Positions 9,643 through 19,566 of a stretch of DNA of 64,000 nucleotides are shown here, in pieces (position 1 is the stretch's first letter; the number at the start of each line of letters is the position of its first letter). Source of the DNA: Gemella haemolysans (GTDB lineage Bacteria > Bacillota > Bacilli > Staphylococcales > Gemellaceae); contig NZ_CP050965.1 of NCBI RefSeq assembly GCF_012273215.1, positions 744,001 through 808,000 on the forward strand, read 5' to 3'. The notes below the pieces were generated by a model. It made no database searches and was not told the origin of the DNA. It worked only from the letters and a program-made list of their open reading frames with translations. The translations under genes and the position numbers were made by a program.

Positions 9643-10267
9643 ACAAAAAAAGATTAAAGCAAAAAAAGTAATGGATTATTTGGATAAAGTATTTCCTAAT
9701 GTTGAATGTGAATTAGATTTTTCTAACCATTTAGAATTAATTATTGCTGTTCTGTTGTCTGCCCAATGTAAAGATGAGTATGTTAATAGAGCTACAGTAG
9801 GATTATTTGAAAATTATAAAACTATTGATGACTATGCTGATGCTAAAGTAGAAGACATTGAAAAATATATTCGTACATTAGGTCTTTATAAAGCTAAGTC
9901 AAAAAATATTGTTGGAATGGCTAATATGCTTAGAGACGTTTATGACTATAAAATTCCACAAACTAGAGAGGAATTAGAAACTTTACCTGGTGTAGGTAGA
10001 AAGACAGCGAATGTTGTTCTTTCTGTTGGTTTTAATATACCTGCTATAGCAGTTGATACTCATGTAGAAAGAGTTGCAAAAATGTTTGGTCTTGCGGATA
10101 TAAATGATAGTCCGCTTCAAGTCGAAAAAAATCTGATGAGTGTATTTCCTATGGAAAGTTGGGGGAAAATACATCATCAATTAATTCATTTAGGTCGTTA
10201 TAAACTCCCTGCAAGAGGGGAGCGTTCTATTGACCCCGAATTAGAAAAATTATTAGTATTAAAATAA
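9623..10267 (+). CDS. nth: Endonuclease III homologue lacking the [4Fe-4S] cysteines
   Basis: DNA glycosylase/AP lyase for oxidised pyrimidines. The helix-hairpin-helix LPGVGRKTANVV with the catalytic Lys and the catalytic Asp in AVDTHVERV are intact. In E. coli Nth the C-terminus after HGRYTC carries Cys-x6-Cys-x2-Cys-x5-Cys that binds a [4Fe-4S] cluster. Here the matching segment reads LGRYKLPARGERSIDPELEK with no cysteine at all, so the cluster is lost. Cluster-free relatives (for example MutY in some lactic acid bacteria) are known, so activity is plausible. The start overlaps dnaD and has only a weak ribosome site, suggesting translational coupling. Confidence 0.92.
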   Translation: MTGLTNRQKKIKAKKVMDYLDKVFPNVECELDFSNHLELIIAVLLSAQCKDEYVNRATVGLFENYKTIDDYADAKVEDIEKYIRTLGLYKAKSKNIVGMANMLRDVYDYKIPQTREELETLPGVGRKTANVVLSVGFNIPAIAVDTHVERVAKMFGLADINDSPLQVEKNLMSVFPMESWGKIHHQLIHLGRYKLPARGERSIDPELEKLLVLK

Positions 10268-10280
10268 GAGGAGAGGGACT

Positions 10281-10736
10281 ATGCTAATTATATTTATACT
10301 GGCGTGTTTTCTAATATTGCTAGATCAACTTAGCAAAAATTTTATAGTTAATCATTTTACATTAGGTGAAAGTAAGGAAGTTATAGCTAATTTCTTTAGT
10401 ATTTCATCTCATAGAAATAGAGGAGCCGCATGGGGAATTTTACAAGATAGTCGCATATTTTTTATAGTTGTTACGATAATTTTTATTGCTATTTTAACAT
10501 ATTATTTAGTTAAACAAAGAAATATATTATCGAGTTTTGATAAAGCTATTTTTTCTCTAATTTATGGAGGAGCAATTGGTAATTTTATTGATAGATTAAC
10601 TAGACATGAAGTTGTTGATTTCCTAGATTTTAGAATTTTTGGCTATGATTTTCCTATATTCAACTTGGCTGATTGCTTTATTTGTGTAGGAGTTGTATTC
10701 TTATTATTTAAAATTTATAAGGAAGAAGATAAATAA
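10281..10736 (+). CDS. lspA: Lipoprotein signal peptidase II
   Basis: Integral membrane aspartic protease that removes signal peptides from prolipoproteins. The 151 residues contain four hydrophobic segments and the family motifs DQLSK, NRGAAWG, GGAIGNFIDR and the catalytic aspartates in EVVDFLDF and FNLADCFI. A strong AGGAG precedes the ATG and it follows nth by 13 bases. No rluD or pyrR follows it, unlike in Bacillus; a terminator ends the unit. Confidence 0.96.
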   Translation: MLIIFILACFLILLDQLSKNFIVNHFTLGESKEVIANFFSISSHRNRGAAWGILQDSRIFFIVVTIIFIAILTYYLVKQRNILSSFDKAIFSLIYGGAIGNFIDRLTRHEVVDFLDFRIFGYDFPIFNLADCFICVGVVFLLFKIYKEEDK

Positions 10737-10745
10737 TAATAAATC

Positions 10746-10778
10746 GAGAGATGATTTTTTAATCATACTCTCTTTTTT
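10746..10778 (+). terminator. Rho-independent terminator of the asnS-dnaD-nth-lspA unit
   Basis: GAGAGATGATT (10746-10756) pairs with AATCAT-A-CTCTC (10761-10772, one bulged A) and is followed by six T residues. Confidence 0.85.
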
Positions 10779-10786
10779 GTTATAAT
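10778..10786 (+). promoter_or_regulatory. Extended -10 promoter of ogt
   Basis: TG-T-TATAAT starts at the last T of the preceding terminator, about 33 bases before the ogt ATG. The -35 region would lie within the terminator hairpin and has no clear match. Confidence 0.45.
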
Positions 10787-10818
10787 AATTATAATATAAA
10801 TAATTAAAGGAGTTTTGA

Positions 10819-11325
10819 ATGTATTATTGCACGTATAAAAGTAAGATAGGTCTTCTATATTTAATTTCTGATGGTATCCATCTATGTGGATGTTATTTAG
10901 AGGAGCAAAGGTATTTTCCTGATGATTTAGATATGTACGAATTTAATAATGGTTTAGAAATATTTAATGAAGCGAGATTATGGTTAGAGAGTTATTTTAA
11001 TAATGAGAAACCTGGTTTGGAAAATATACCTATAAAAATGATAGGAACAGCTTTTAGGAAACAAATTTGGTCGTTACTAAAAGATATTCCGTATGGTGAA
11101 GTAGTTACTTATAAATATATTTCTAAGAAAATTGCAGAACTTCAGGCTATAGATACTATGTCATCTCAAGCAGTTGGAGGAGCAGTAGGACATAATCCAT
11201 TGTTAATATTTATTCCTTGTCACAGGGTTATAGGTACAAATGGAAGTTTAACTGGTTATGCTGCTGGATTAGAAAACAAAAGGTTTTTATTGAACTTTGA
11301 ATCTAATAATAATAATAATTATTAA
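10819..11325 (+). CDS. ogt: Methylated-DNA--protein-cysteine methyltransferase
   Basis: Suicide repair protein that takes the methyl group from O6-methylguanine onto its own cysteine. The active-site motif PCHRVIG (IPCHRVIGTNGSLTGYAAGL) and the helix-turn-helix (FRKQIWSLLKDIPYGEVVTY) are intact. At 168 residues it is the single-domain Ogt/DAT type without an Ada regulatory part. AAAGGAG precedes the ATG. It ends with a run of Asn codons. It appears to be a one-gene unit next to the translation operon that begins with fmt. Confidence 0.93.
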   Translation: MYYCTYKSKIGLLYLISDGIHLCGCYLEEQRYFPDDLDMYEFNNGLEIFNEARLWLESYFNNEKPGLENIPIKMIGTAFRKQIWSLLKDIPYGEVVTYKYISKKIAELQAIDTMSSQAVGGAVGHNPLLIFIPCHRVIGTNGSLTGYAAGLENKRFLLNFESNNNNNY

Positions 11326-11371
11326 CTAGGATACTAAAAACCGGCTAATAATAGAAGAATATAAAAAAATA

Positions 11372-11380
11372 TGGTATAAT
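11372..11380 (+). promoter_or_regulatory. Extended -10 promoter of the fmt-rsmB-rlmN-prpC-prkC operon
   Basis: TG-G-TATAAT, 34 bases before the fmt ATG, with no good -35 element. Confidence 0.55.
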
Positions 11381-11413
11381 TAGTAAGATTAAATTCTTTA
11401 TTAGGAGAAATAA

Positions 11414-12376
11414 ATGAACAAGAAAAAGATAGTATTTATGGGAACTCCAAAGTTTGCGGTTCCTGTTTTAGAAATGTTAATTGAAAATTATGGGGTAGAT
11501 TTAGTAATTACCCAACCAGACAAAAAAGTTGGTAGAAAAAAAGTATTAACACCACCGCCAGTAAAAGTTGTGGCATTAGATAATAATATTAAGGTATTAC
11601 AACCTGAAAAAATATCTACAGATGAAGAGACATATAATACATTAAAAGAGCTGAATCCTGATATAATTATTACTGCTGCATATGGGCAGCTTGTACCTGA
11701 AAAAATATTAGAAATTCCAAAACATAAATGTATAAATGTTCACGGGTCTTTATTACCTAAATTACGAGGTGGAGCACCTATTCAATATTCGATATTAGAA
11801 GATCATAAGAAAACAGGTATCACTATTATGTATATGGTTAAAAAACTAGATGCAGGAGACATGATTTCAAAAGTTGAAGTTGATATTTTAGATAGCGATA
11901 ACTATGAGTCACTACATGATAAACTTTCAGTAGCTGGACGTGATTTACTAAACGAAACTTTACCAAAGATTTTTAGTGGTGACATAGCACCTGAAAAACA
12001 AGATGACGAGCAAGCTACTTTTGCAAGAAATATTTTAAGAGAAGATGAAAAAATTGATTGGAATACATCGGCAAGAGAGGTATTTAATAAAGTTCGTGCA
12101 TTAGATCCTACACCAGGGGCGTTTACATACTTAGATGGTAATGTGTTAAAGATCTGGTCTAGTGAAGTTGTTGAATTAGAAGAACAATCTAGTTATAGTA
12201 AAGTAGGAACAATTGTTAAGCAAGATAAGAAAAACATCTATGTTTTATGTGGGAATGAAACAATACTAAAAGTACATGAACTTCAAGTATCTGGTAAAAA
12301 GCGCATGCCAGTGGTAAATTTCTTATCTAATAAGAAAGATTATGTAGGTACAATTTTAGGTGAAAACAATGAATAG
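11414..12376 (+). CDS. fmt: Methionyl-tRNA formyltransferase
   Basis: Formylates initiator Met-tRNA with 10-formyl-THF. Hallmarks include FMGTPKFAVPVLEML, the active-site stretch NVHGSLLPKLRGGAPIQ (catalytic Asn and His) and the C-terminal OB-like domain. 320 residues is normal. AGGAG precedes the ATG. It is the first gene of a five-gene operon whose members overlap by 8 to 23 bases. The usual def gene is not beside it, and priA lies 42 kb away on the other strand. Confidence 0.96.
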   Translation: MNKKKIVFMGTPKFAVPVLEMLIENYGVDLVITQPDKKVGRKKVLTPPPVKVVALDNNIKVLQPEKISTDEETYNTLKELNPDIIITAAYGQLVPEKILEIPKHKCINVHGSLLPKLRGGAPIQYSILEDHKKTGITIMYMVKKLDAGDMISKVEVDILDSDNYESLHDKLSVAGRDLLNETLPKIFSGDIAPEKQDDEQATFARNILREDEKIDWNTSAREVFNKVRALDPTPGAFTYLDGNVLKIWSSEVVELEEQSSYSKVGTIVKQDKKNIYVLCGNETILKVHELQVSGKKRMPVVNFLSNKKDYVGTILGENNE

Positions 12377-13694
12377 CATAAATGCTAGGCAGATTGCTTA
12401 TGAAGTACTTTATACAATCATTCAAGAAGATGGTTATAGTAATATTACGTTAAATAAGTACTTTAATCAGTATAAGATTCAAGAGCAAGATAAAAGATTT
12501 ATTAGCGAAGTAGTGTACGGCACTATAAAAAATAAAATATATCTTGAACATATTCTTAAAAGCTATTCAAAAGGTAGAGTTAAACCAAAGGTTAAAGTGA
12601 TTTTATCAATGAGTATTTATCAATTACTGTATATGGATAAAACTCCGAATTTTGCAATTATTGATGAAGCTGTTAAACTAAGTAAGAAAGTTGCAGGTAA
12701 TATCACAGGAAAATTCGTAAATGGTATTCTTAGAAATATTGAACGACATGCTAGTAATCTAGATCTAAAATATAGAAATAATACAGAACAATTTTGTATA
12801 GAAAATAGTTGCCCTAACGAATTATACAATATACTTAAAGAACAATACGGAGTAGAAAAAGCTCAAAAAATTGTTGTATCTTTTAATGAGAAGAGTAAAA
12901 ATAGTATTAGATATAATCCTTTAAAAATCACTAAGAAAGAGCTAATAGAAAAATTAGGTGATGCTGTTAGCGAGAGTGAAATCTGTGAAGATAGCCTAGT
13001 TTTAAATAAATTAAACCTAGATAGTAGTTTATTCACAAAAGGATATTATATTATACAAGATGAGGCAAGTGCGTTAGTAGCTACATCAATTGGTTTACCA
13101 TTAGATAATAAATACAAAATACTAGATACTTGTGCTGCTCCAGGAGGTAAAAGTCTTCATATAGCGAGTAAGTATTTTAATTCTAGTTTAATTTCATGTG
13201 ATAAATATATACATAAGCTAAAATTAATAGAAGATAATAAAGAAAAACTTGGAATAACTAATATTCAAGTAAAAGAACAAGATGCAACATTAACGAACGA
13301 TTCATTCACTGATAAATTTGATATAGTAGTATGTGATGTCCCTTGTTCAGGAATTGGGGTTATTAAAAATAAACCCGAAATTAAATATAAAATCACAAAT
13401 GCATATGTTGAAGATATCGCAAAACTTCAGTATGAGATTTTAGAAAATAGTAAACATTATGTAAAGCAAGGCGGAACACTTTTGTATTCTACTTGTACAA
13501 TTGATAAGAGAGAAAACATACAAAATATTGAGAAGTTTTTAAAAGAGAACAGAGATTTTATTTTAGAGAAAATAACTCTAAATAATAGTATAGTAAAAAC
13601 AAGAGACAATGGTGTATTAGAAATACTACCCGATGAGTATAGTTGCGATGGATTCTTTATAGCAAAACTTAAAAAAATGGAGGCAAAATGTTAA
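12369..13694 (+). CDS. rsmB: 16S rRNA m5C967 methyltransferase RsmB
   Basis: SAM-dependent RNA cytosine methyltransferase. An N-terminal NusB-like helical domain (residues 1-130) is followed by a Rossmann core with the SAM loop [12 protein letters not shown], the catalytic Cys motif [10 protein letters not shown] and the second Cys motif [12 protein letters not shown] choose ATG 12369, with AGGTGA at 12357-12362 in front. A GTG at 12360 overlaps that site. It overlaps the fmt end by 8 bases, indicating translational coupling. 441 residues fits the family. Confidence 0.94.
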   Translation: MNSINARQIAYEVLYTIIQEDGYSNITLNKYFNQYKIQEQDKRFISEVVYGTIKNKIYLEHILKSYSKGRVKPKVKVILSMSIYQLLYMDKTPNFAIIDEAVKLSKKVAGNITGKFVNGILRNIERHASNLDLKYRNNTEQFCIENSCPNELYNILKEQYGVEKAQKIVVSFNEKSKNSIRYNPLKITKKELIEKLGDAVSESEICEDSLVLNKLNLDSSLFTKGYYIIQDEASALVATSIGLPLDNKYKILDTCAAPGGKSLHIASKYFNSSLISCDKYIHKLKLIEDNKEKLGITNIQVKEQDATLTNDSFTDKFDIVVCDVPCSGIGVIKNKPEIKYKITNAYVEDIAKLQYEILENSKHYVKQGGTLLYSTCTIDKRENIQNIEKFLKENRDFILEKITLNNSIVKTRDNGVLEILPDEYSCDGFFIAKLKKMEAKC

Positions 13695-14821
13695 TTTCAG
13701 ATTTTAAAGGTTATAAAAAGTCAAGATGGTTAAAAGATTTTGATAAAATGTCAATATATTCTTTAAGACTAGATCAATTAGAAGAATATATTGTAAGTAT
13801 TGGTGAGAAAAAATTTAGAGCTAAGCAAATTTATGATTGGTTATATAAAAAGAGAGTTACAGATTTTTCAGAAATGAAAAATGTACCTAAATCTTTACAA
13901 GAAAAACTCGCTGAAGAGTTCGAAATTACAACTTTAAAAACAATAATTAAACAAGAATCAGCTGATGGTACTATGAAGTTCTTATTTGAGCTACAAGACA
14001 AATATACAATTGAGAGTGTACTCATGAAAAATAAATACGGTAATTCTCTTTGTGTAACAACACAAGTTGGATGTCGTATCGGCTGTACTTTCTGTGCTTC
14101 AACACTTGGTGGTTTAAAACGTAATTTAGATGCGGGTGAGATAGTTTCTCAAGTGTTAAAAGTTCAACAGGAACTGGATAAAAAAGGTGAACGTATCTCT
14201 AGTATCGTAATCATGGGAATTGGTGAACCATTTGAAAACTACGATGAGATGATGGATTTTATTAGAATAGTAAATAGTGATGAAAGTTTCAACATTGGAG
14301 CTAGACACATTACTGTTTCAACTTCTGGGATTGTGCCGAAAATTTATGATTTTGCGAATGAAAAAGTTCAAATTAACTTCGCGGTTTCTTTACACGCACC
14401 TACTAATGAATTAAGAAGTAAAATCATGCCAGTAAACAGAGCTTATAATATTGACAAACTTATGGAAGCATTAAAATATTATCAAGAAACTACTAATCGT
14501 CGTATTACTTTTGAATATGGTCTAATGGGTAAAGTAAACGATCAAAAAGAACATGCAGAGAAATTATCGGAGATTATTAAAGGTCTAAACTGTCATGTTA
14601 ACTTAATCCCAATTAACTATGTACCAGAACGTAACTACGTTAGAACTAGTAAGAGCGATATTTTTGCATTTGAAAAAATACTTAAGAAAAATAAGGTTAA
14701 TGTTACAATTAGAAGAACTCAAGGTGATGATATTGATGCTGCGTGTGGACAACTTCGTGCTAAAGAACGTAAGGATGAGGTAAAAGGAGGAATTCCAGAT
14801 GCCACTAGTATATTCGTATAA
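13688..14821 (+). CDS. rlmN: 23S rRNA m2A2503 / tRNA methyltransferase RlmN
   Basis: Radical SAM methyltransferase that makes 2-methyladenosine in 23S rRNA and tRNAs by a methyl-cysteine mechanism. The [4Fe-4S] motif CRIGCTFC, the [10 protein letters not shown] loop and the C-terminal methyl-carrier Cys in [10 protein letters not shown] are all present. The usual N-terminal domain starts near [13 protein letters not shown]. The 20 extra residues before it could mean that ATG 13748 (MSIYSLRL) is an alternative start, but GGAGG at 13679 favours 13688. Overlaps rsmB by 7 and prpC by 23 bases. Confidence 0.95.
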   Translation: MLISDFKGYKKSRWLKDFDKMSIYSLRLDQLEEYIVSIGEKKFRAKQIYDWLYKKRVTDFSEMKNVPKSLQEKLAEEFEITTLKTIIKQESADGTMKFLFELQDKYTIESVLMKNKYGNSLCVTTQVGCRIGCTFCASTLGGLKRNLDAGEIVSQVLKVQQELDKKGERISSIVIMGIGEPFENYDEMMDFIRIVNSDESFNIGARHITVSTSGIVPKIYDFANEKVQINFAVSLHAPTNELRSKIMPVNRAYNIDKLMEALKYYQETTNRRITFEYGLMGKVNDQKEHAEKLSEIIKGLNCHVNLIPINYVPERNYVRTSKSDIFAFEKILKKNKVNVTIRRTQGDDIDAACGQLRAKERKDEVKGGIPDATSIFV

Positions 14822-15545
14822 TAGTAATAAAGGAAGAAAAGAAAAAAATGAGGATGCAATTGCTGTTATGAAAAATAAACAAGGTGAAGTTCTTGCAGTT
14901 GTTTGTGATGGTGTTGGTAGCCATAGTAATGCAGCATATTCGAGTAATTATATTGTGGCGACTCTAGAAAAAGAGTGGCAGAATTTAACATTTGCTAATT
15001 TTAATAATATGAAAAATTGGCTTTGTGATAAAATAGAAAAATTGAATTTAGAATTATTTAACAAGTCACAAGAAAAGAATAAAAAAATGGGAACTACTAT
15101 TGTCACATTAGCTACATTTGACAATCAAGTTGTTGTTTATAATATTGGTGATAGTAGCGCTTATGGTTTGACTAAAGATAATGAGATGAGTGTAGTTACT
15201 GTGGAAGATTCATTTGTTGGAGCCTTAATAAGTGCTGGGGCTATAACACAAGAAGAAGCAAAAACTCATCCAGAACGCCATGTACTAACTCAAGCATTAG
15301 CTACAAGAGATAATATTAATTTACATACTTTCATTGATGATTTAAGCAAATATGATTATTTTTTACTATGTTCTGACGGTCTAACGAACATGATGGAAAA
15401 TGAAGAAATTCAAGATATAGTTAGAAACAATGAATTATCAATATCTGTAGAAAAACTTATAGAATTGTGTGTTAATCGCGGAGGAGTAGATAATATATCT
15501 GTAGCTATAATAAAAAATCTAGGGGGTGTAAACCATGATAAATAA
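14799..15545 (+). CDS. prpC: PP2C-type protein phosphatase, partner of PrkC
   Basis: Mn/Mg-dependent Ser/Thr phosphatase that reverses PrkC phosphorylation (Stp family). Metal-binding aspartates are in [21 protein letters not shown] and GGVDNIS. 248 residues is normal. AGGAGG lies just before the ATG, inside rlmN. The 23-base overlap with rlmN and the 11-base overlap with prkC keep kinase and phosphatase in a fixed ratio, as in Bacillus, Staphylococcus and Streptococcus. Confidence 0.95.
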   Translation: MPLVYSYNSNKGRKEKNEDAIAVMKNKQGEVLAVVCDGVGSHSNAAYSSNYIVATLEKEWQNLTFANFNNMKNWLCDKIEKLNLELFNKSQEKNKKMGTTIVTLATFDNQVVVYNIGDSSAYGLTKDNEMSVVTVEDSFVGALISAGAITQEEAKTHPERHVLTQALATRDNINLHTFIDDLSKYDYFLLCSDGLTNMMENEEIQDIVRNNELSISVEKLIELCVNRGGVDNISVAIIKNLGGVNHDK

Positions 15546-17457
15546 AATTATATGTAATAGATATAAAATTTTAGATCATCTAGGTACAGGTGGAATGGCC
15601 ACTGTTTGGTTAGGTTATGATACGATTTTAGATAGACAAGTAGCTATTAAAACATTTAAAATTGATGCTAATGATGAAGATGCAGTAAAAAGATTCAATA
15701 GAGAGGCGAAAGCAGTAACAAGTCTTTCTCATCCTAATATAGTATCTATTTATGACGTAGAGAACGAAGGAGAATTTTACTATCTGATACTTGAGTATGT
15801 AGAAGGAATGACTTTAAAAGACTACATGATAAAAAATCCACGTATGCCAATCGAAACAATTGTTCATATAGCTAAACAAATTGCAGCGGGACTTAGTCAT
15901 GCCCATCAGAATGGTATTATTCATAGAGACATTAAACCTCAAAATATATTAATGAATGAGAATTTAACATGTAAGATTACTGATTTTGGTATCGCTAGAG
16001 CGTACGGAGATACTACATTAACTCAAACAAATCAAATGTTAGGGACTGTATATTATTTATCTCCAGAACAAGCTCGTGGGAATGTTGCTACAGCTCAAAG
16101 TGATATATATTCTCTTGGTATTCTTATTTTTGAAATGATAACAGGTCAAATACCTTTCAAAGGTGAATCAGCGGTTGCTATCGCTTTAAAACATTTGCAA
16201 GAAGAACTTCCTGATATCGATAAGTATAGAGATAATGTACCTCAAAGTGTAAAAAATATCGTACTTCAAGCCACAATGAAAAACCCTAACGAACGATACA
16301 TAAGTTCGAAGGAGTTATTTGAAGATTTAAGTACTGTATTAAATCCAGAACGATTACACGAAAATAAATATACAGGATTCAAAATACCAACAGAACCAGT
16401 TCAAAATAACAACTATAATCAAACTCAATATATTGATAGAAATCCTATTGATGTTCCTCATGGTTATTCAGATTATAATAACTATAATGAAGAAGATGAT
16501 TATTATGATTATGAAGAGGATCAACGTCAAAATAACAATAACAATAGGGAATATCAGAATAAACAGTACAAAAATAGTTATAATAGTGTAAGTAAGAAAA
16601 ATAATAAGGAGCAAACTTCTAAGGCTAAACACATATTCTTCGCAATACTAGCAATGGTAGTAATTATTGTTGGAGCATTTTTCACATATAACTATTTAAT
16701 AGGTGCTAATAGTGTCTCTGCCCCTGATGTCCGTAATAAGACTTTAGAAGAAGCAAAAGTTACTATTGTTAAGGCTGGCTTACAAGTTGGAGATATTACT
16801 GAAGTAGCAAGTGATGATGTTAAAGAAAAAACAGTAATTGATAGTGATCCTAAGGCTGGCAAAAAAGTAAGAAAAGGTTCCAAAGTGGACTTACGAGTAT
16901 CTTCTGGTAAGAAAACTGTCGACATGCCTAACTTTGTTGGTATAGACGAAGAAAATGTTAGAAGAAACGCATCAAAACTAGGATTTAAAAATATTACTGT
17001 TGAGAAAGTTGAAAGCGACAGATATGATACAGGTAAAGTAGTTTCTCAAAATATCCCAGCGGGTACAGAAATTGTTCCAAAGGAAAAAGAACTAATTATC
17101 CAAGTTTCAAGTGGTAAGAAAAAAGTTTCTATGCCTAATTTAGTCGGTGAAGAAAGTAGTAGAGCTGAAAGTGTAATTGCTTCTTATGGATTCAAAAATG
17201 TTTCATATAAAGAAGAATACTCAGACAAAGAAGCTGGTACAGTAATTTCTCAAAGTATAAGAAGTGGATCTAGTATAATTCCTAGTGAGGAATCACTTGA
17301 AATTATAATTTCTAAAGGAAAAGAGAAGAAAACTTCAAGAGACGATTCTGATACTGATCCTAGAACAAATAATGATAATAACTCTAATAATTCATCTTCA
17401 AGAAATACAAACTCTTCAACTAATGTTAATAATAATGACAGAAGAGATAATAGCTAG
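15535..17457 (+). CDS. prkC: PASTA-domain Ser/Thr protein kinase PrkC/StkP type
   Basis: Membrane sensor kinase for cell-wall fragments. The kinase domain covers residues about 1-265: GTGGMATVW loop, VAIKTF lysine, HRDIKPQN catalytic loop, DFGIARA. A 100-residue cytoplasmic linker follows, very rich in Asn, Tyr, Asp and Gln (about 285-355). One membrane helix (about 366-390) leads to three PASTA domains (about 394-590), then a Ser/Asn/Asp-rich tail (591-640). The linker resembles in composition the head of the protein at 2092. Likely targets encoded in this window are IreB (61.5 kb), GpsB (58.4 kb) and possibly MltG. rsgA/cpgA, the usual next gene, is missing here. Confidence 0.96.
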   Translation: MINKIICNRYKILDHLGTGGMATVWLGYDTILDRQVAIKTFKIDANDEDAVKRFNREAKAVTSLSHPNIVSIYDVENEGEFYYLILEYVEGMTLKDYMIKNPRMPIETIVHIAKQIAAGLSHAHQNGIIHRDIKPQNILMNENLTCKITDFGIARAYGDTTLTQTNQMLGTVYYLSPEQARGNVATAQSDIYSLGILIFEMITGQIPFKGESAVAIALKHLQEELPDIDKYRDNVPQSVKNIVLQATMKNPNERYISSKELFEDLSTVLNPERLHENKYTGFKIPTEPVQNNNYNQTQYIDRNPIDVPHGYSDYNNYNEEDDYYDYEEDQRQNNNNNREYQNKQYKNSYNSVSKKNNKEQTSKAKHIFFAILAMVVIIVGAFFTYNYLIGANSVSAPDVRNKTLEEAKVTIVKAGLQVGDITEVASDDVKEKTVIDSDPKAGKKVRKGSKVDLRVSSGKKTVDMPNFVGIDEENVRRNASKLGFKNITVEKVESDRYDTGKVVSQNIPAGTEIVPKEKELIIQVSSGKKKVSMPNLVGEESSRAESVIASYGFKNVSYKEEYSDKEAGTVISQSIRSGSSIIPSEESLEIIISKGKEKKTSRDDSDTDPRTNNDNNSNNSSSRNTNSSTNVNNNDRRDNS

Positions 17458-17527
17458 ATTATGATAATGAAAGGGGTTGACCCAAAAGTTCTAGATTTTA
17501 AAAATAGTTTACATGAGAACTCATAGA

Positions 17528-17656
17528 CGCAGTGGTTTATTGATATCTAAATTCGCTTTGGGTAAGCTTTTTAGATATCTAATAAACTGTGCGGGGGTGA
17601 CTCGACAAAATCGATTTCTATGAAATCACGATTTTTGAGTCACTCCCTTTTTTAAA
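17528..17656 (+). repeat. Two-hairpin intergenic repeat, copy A
   Basis: Hairpin 1 (17528-17593) has arms GTTTATTGATATCTAAA and TTTAGATATCTAATAAAC with outer CGCA/TGCG. Hairpin 2 (17594-17649) has arms GGGGGTGACTCG and GAGTCACTCCC around GATTTC/GAAATC and is followed by T residues. The same pair of hairpins is found on the minus strand at 52280-52388 (copy C), and hairpin 2 alone at 21763 (copy B). Confidence 0.75.
17594..17656 (+). terminator. Terminator of the fmt-prkC operon (hairpin 2 of repeat copy A)
   Basis: Long stem from GGGGGTGACTCG to GAGTCACTCCC, directly followed by seven T residues, about 140 bases after prkC. Confidence 0.8.
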
Positions 17657-17686
17657 AAGTTAACATACAATTAAATGGTGATAATA

Positions 17687-19435
17687 ATGAATTTAACATT
17701 ACAAAAAAAATTAGAATTACTTCCAGATAATCCTGGTTGTTATCTATATAAAGATAATATTGGAGAAATAATTTATGTAGGTAAAGCTAAAAACTTAAAG
17801 AATAGAGTAAAAAGTTACTTTACCGGAACTCACAATAAAAAAACACAAACTTTAGTTTCAAAAATTGAAGATCTTGAATACATTATAGTAAACTCAGAGA
17901 AGGAAGCATTATTACTTGAGAACAACTTAATAAAAAAATATAGACCGTACTTTAATATTCGATTAAAAGATGATAAGAGTTACCCTTATTTGATGGTTAC
18001 TAAGGAAGAGCATCCAAGGTTATTAATGACTAGAAAATATAAAAAGAGTAATAAAAATATTTATTTTGGGCCATATGTTGATATCAAATCTGCGATGGAA
18101 GTAAAAAAGATCCTCGATAAAATTTATCCACTTAGAAAGTGTAATCCTGTAGAAAAGCGTCCATGTATGTATTATCAAATAGGTGAATGCATAGGTCCAT
18201 GTGCTAAAAAGATTACACCTGATGAATATAAAACTCAGATTAATAAAATAAAATCATTTTTAACTGGTAATACTAAAGAAATTTTAGAAGACTTAAATAA
18301 TAAAATGCAAGATCATGTTAAAAATCTTGAATTTGAAGCTGCAGGTCAGATTCATAGTTATATAAAATCGATTGAGGTTTCAGTGCAGAATCAAGTTGTT
18401 GCAGATAGCAATAATATTGATCGTGATTACATAGGATATAGTTTTAATAATGATTATATCTGTATTCAAATATTTTTATCTAGATTAGGTAATATTATTG
18501 AACGTAAAGTTGAATATTTTAATCTATACGACAGTCCAGATCAAATTTTATATTCTTATTTAATTCAATACTATGCCATGAATAAATTACCTAAAGAAAT
18601 CTATATTGATGAAGTTGATGACAATTTATTATCAAATGTAGTTGATTGTAAGGTTATAATTCCTAAAAGAGGAAATCATAGGAAAATACTAGACACTGTA
18701 AAAGAAAATGCTTCTCATTATTTAAACAATAATTTAGCCATTGAAGAGCTAAAAGAACGTAAATTGCAAGTAACTTTAAATAATATAGCAGAGAAACTAG
18801 GTGTTAAATCAATAGATAGTATTGATGCATTTGATAACTCTAATATTATGGGTGTAGATGCCGTATCGGTAAAAGTAAATTTTACAAATGGAAAAAAAAA
18901 TACATATAACTATAGAAAATTTAAAATTGATGAATCTATGGGAATAAATGATGTTCAGACGATGAAAGAAGTTTTGTATAGAAACTATAAAGATAAGAAA
19001 ACTAATACAGAATTATTAATTGTCGATGGAGGAAAAAATCATCTTAATGCTGCGATAGAAATTGTTCATGAGAAGCTTGGTTTGACTAAAGTTAAGATTA
19101 TTGGTTTAGCAAAAAATGATAAACATATTACTGAATATATAATTACAGATGATTATGAAATAATTGAGTTCCCTAAAACATCAGCAGAATATTTATTTTT
19201 AAAACAAATACAAGATGAAGTACATAGGTTTGCTATTACTTATCATAGAGCAATTAAAACTAAAAATATGTACAATTCTAGTTTAGACAATATTCAAGGT
19301 ATTGGAAAAGTGAGAAAGAATCTCTTACTAAAAACATTTTCTTCAATCGAAGAAATTAAAGAAGCATCTGAAGAAAGACTATTAAAATTAGGTATTCCAA
19401 AAGATGTAATAAACAATTTGAAAAATAATTTATAA
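17687..19435 (+). CDS. uvrC: UvrABC excinuclease subunit C
   Basis: Makes both incisions in nucleotide excision repair. The N-terminal GIY-YIG nuclease (PGCYLYKDNIGEIIYVGKAK), the UVR/UvrB-binding motif (about 195-230), the RNase H-like C-terminal nuclease (DAFDNSNIMG ... LIVDGGKNHL) and the helix-hairpin-helix (IQGIGKVRKNLL) are all visible. I choose ATG 17687; the upstream ATG 17675 overlaps the only ribosome-site candidate (GGTGAT, 17677). The protein is then 582 residues. It stands alone between two terminators. Confidence 0.94.
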   Translation: MNLTLQKKLELLPDNPGCYLYKDNIGEIIYVGKAKNLKNRVKSYFTGTHNKKTQTLVSKIEDLEYIIVNSEKEALLLENNLIKKYRPYFNIRLKDDKSYPYLMVTKEEHPRLLMTRKYKKSNKNIYFGPYVDIKSAMEVKKILDKIYPLRKCNPVEKRPCMYYQIGECIGPCAKKITPDEYKTQINKIKSFLTGNTKEILEDLNNKMQDHVKNLEFEAAGQIHSYIKSIEVSVQNQVVADSNNIDRDYIGYSFNNDYICIQIFLSRLGNIIERKVEYFNLYDSPDQILYSYLIQYYAMNKLPKEIYIDEVDDNLLSNVVDCKVIIPKRGNHRKILDTVKENASHYLNNNLAIEELKERKLQVTLNNIAEKLGVKSIDSIDAFDNSNIMGVDAVSVKVNFTNGKKNTYNYRKFKIDESMGINDVQTMKEVLYRNYKDKKTNTELLIVDGGKNHLNAAIEIVHEKLGLTKVKIIGLAKNDKHITEYIITDDYEIIEFPKTSAEYLFLKQIQDEVHRFAITYHRAIKTKNMYNSSLDNIQGIGKVRKNLLLKTFSSIEEIKEASEERLLKLGIPKDVINNLKNNL

Positions 19436-19439
19436 ATTA

Positions 19440-19491
19440 TTAAGTTATCCTTATTTTATATAACTAATTGTACGGATAACTTAATTTTTTT
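19440..19491 (+). terminator. Terminator of uvrC
   Basis: TTAAGTTATCC (19440-19450) pairs with GGATAACTTAA (19474-19484), followed by T residues. Confidence 0.85.
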
Positions 19492-19522
19492 AAATTATTC
19501 TATAGTAATATTACTAAAAGTA

Positions 19523-19531
19523 TGGTATAAT
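19523..19531 (+). promoter_or_regulatory. Extended -10 promoter of the FAH-recA unit
   Basis: TG-G-TATAAT, about 35 bases before the ATG of the fumarylacetoacetase-family gene. I see no GAAC-N4-GTTC type LexA/DinR box between it and the gene. Confidence 0.55.
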
Positions 19532-19566
19532 AACTTAAAGAAATTATAACAGTCGAGGAGGCAACT

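Noticed and set aside
17504-17531. Possible fourth 28-bp palindrome (starts AGTTTACATGA)
   Set aside because: The left arm is similar but the right arm does not match; it only contains a short ATGAG/CTCAT palindrome.
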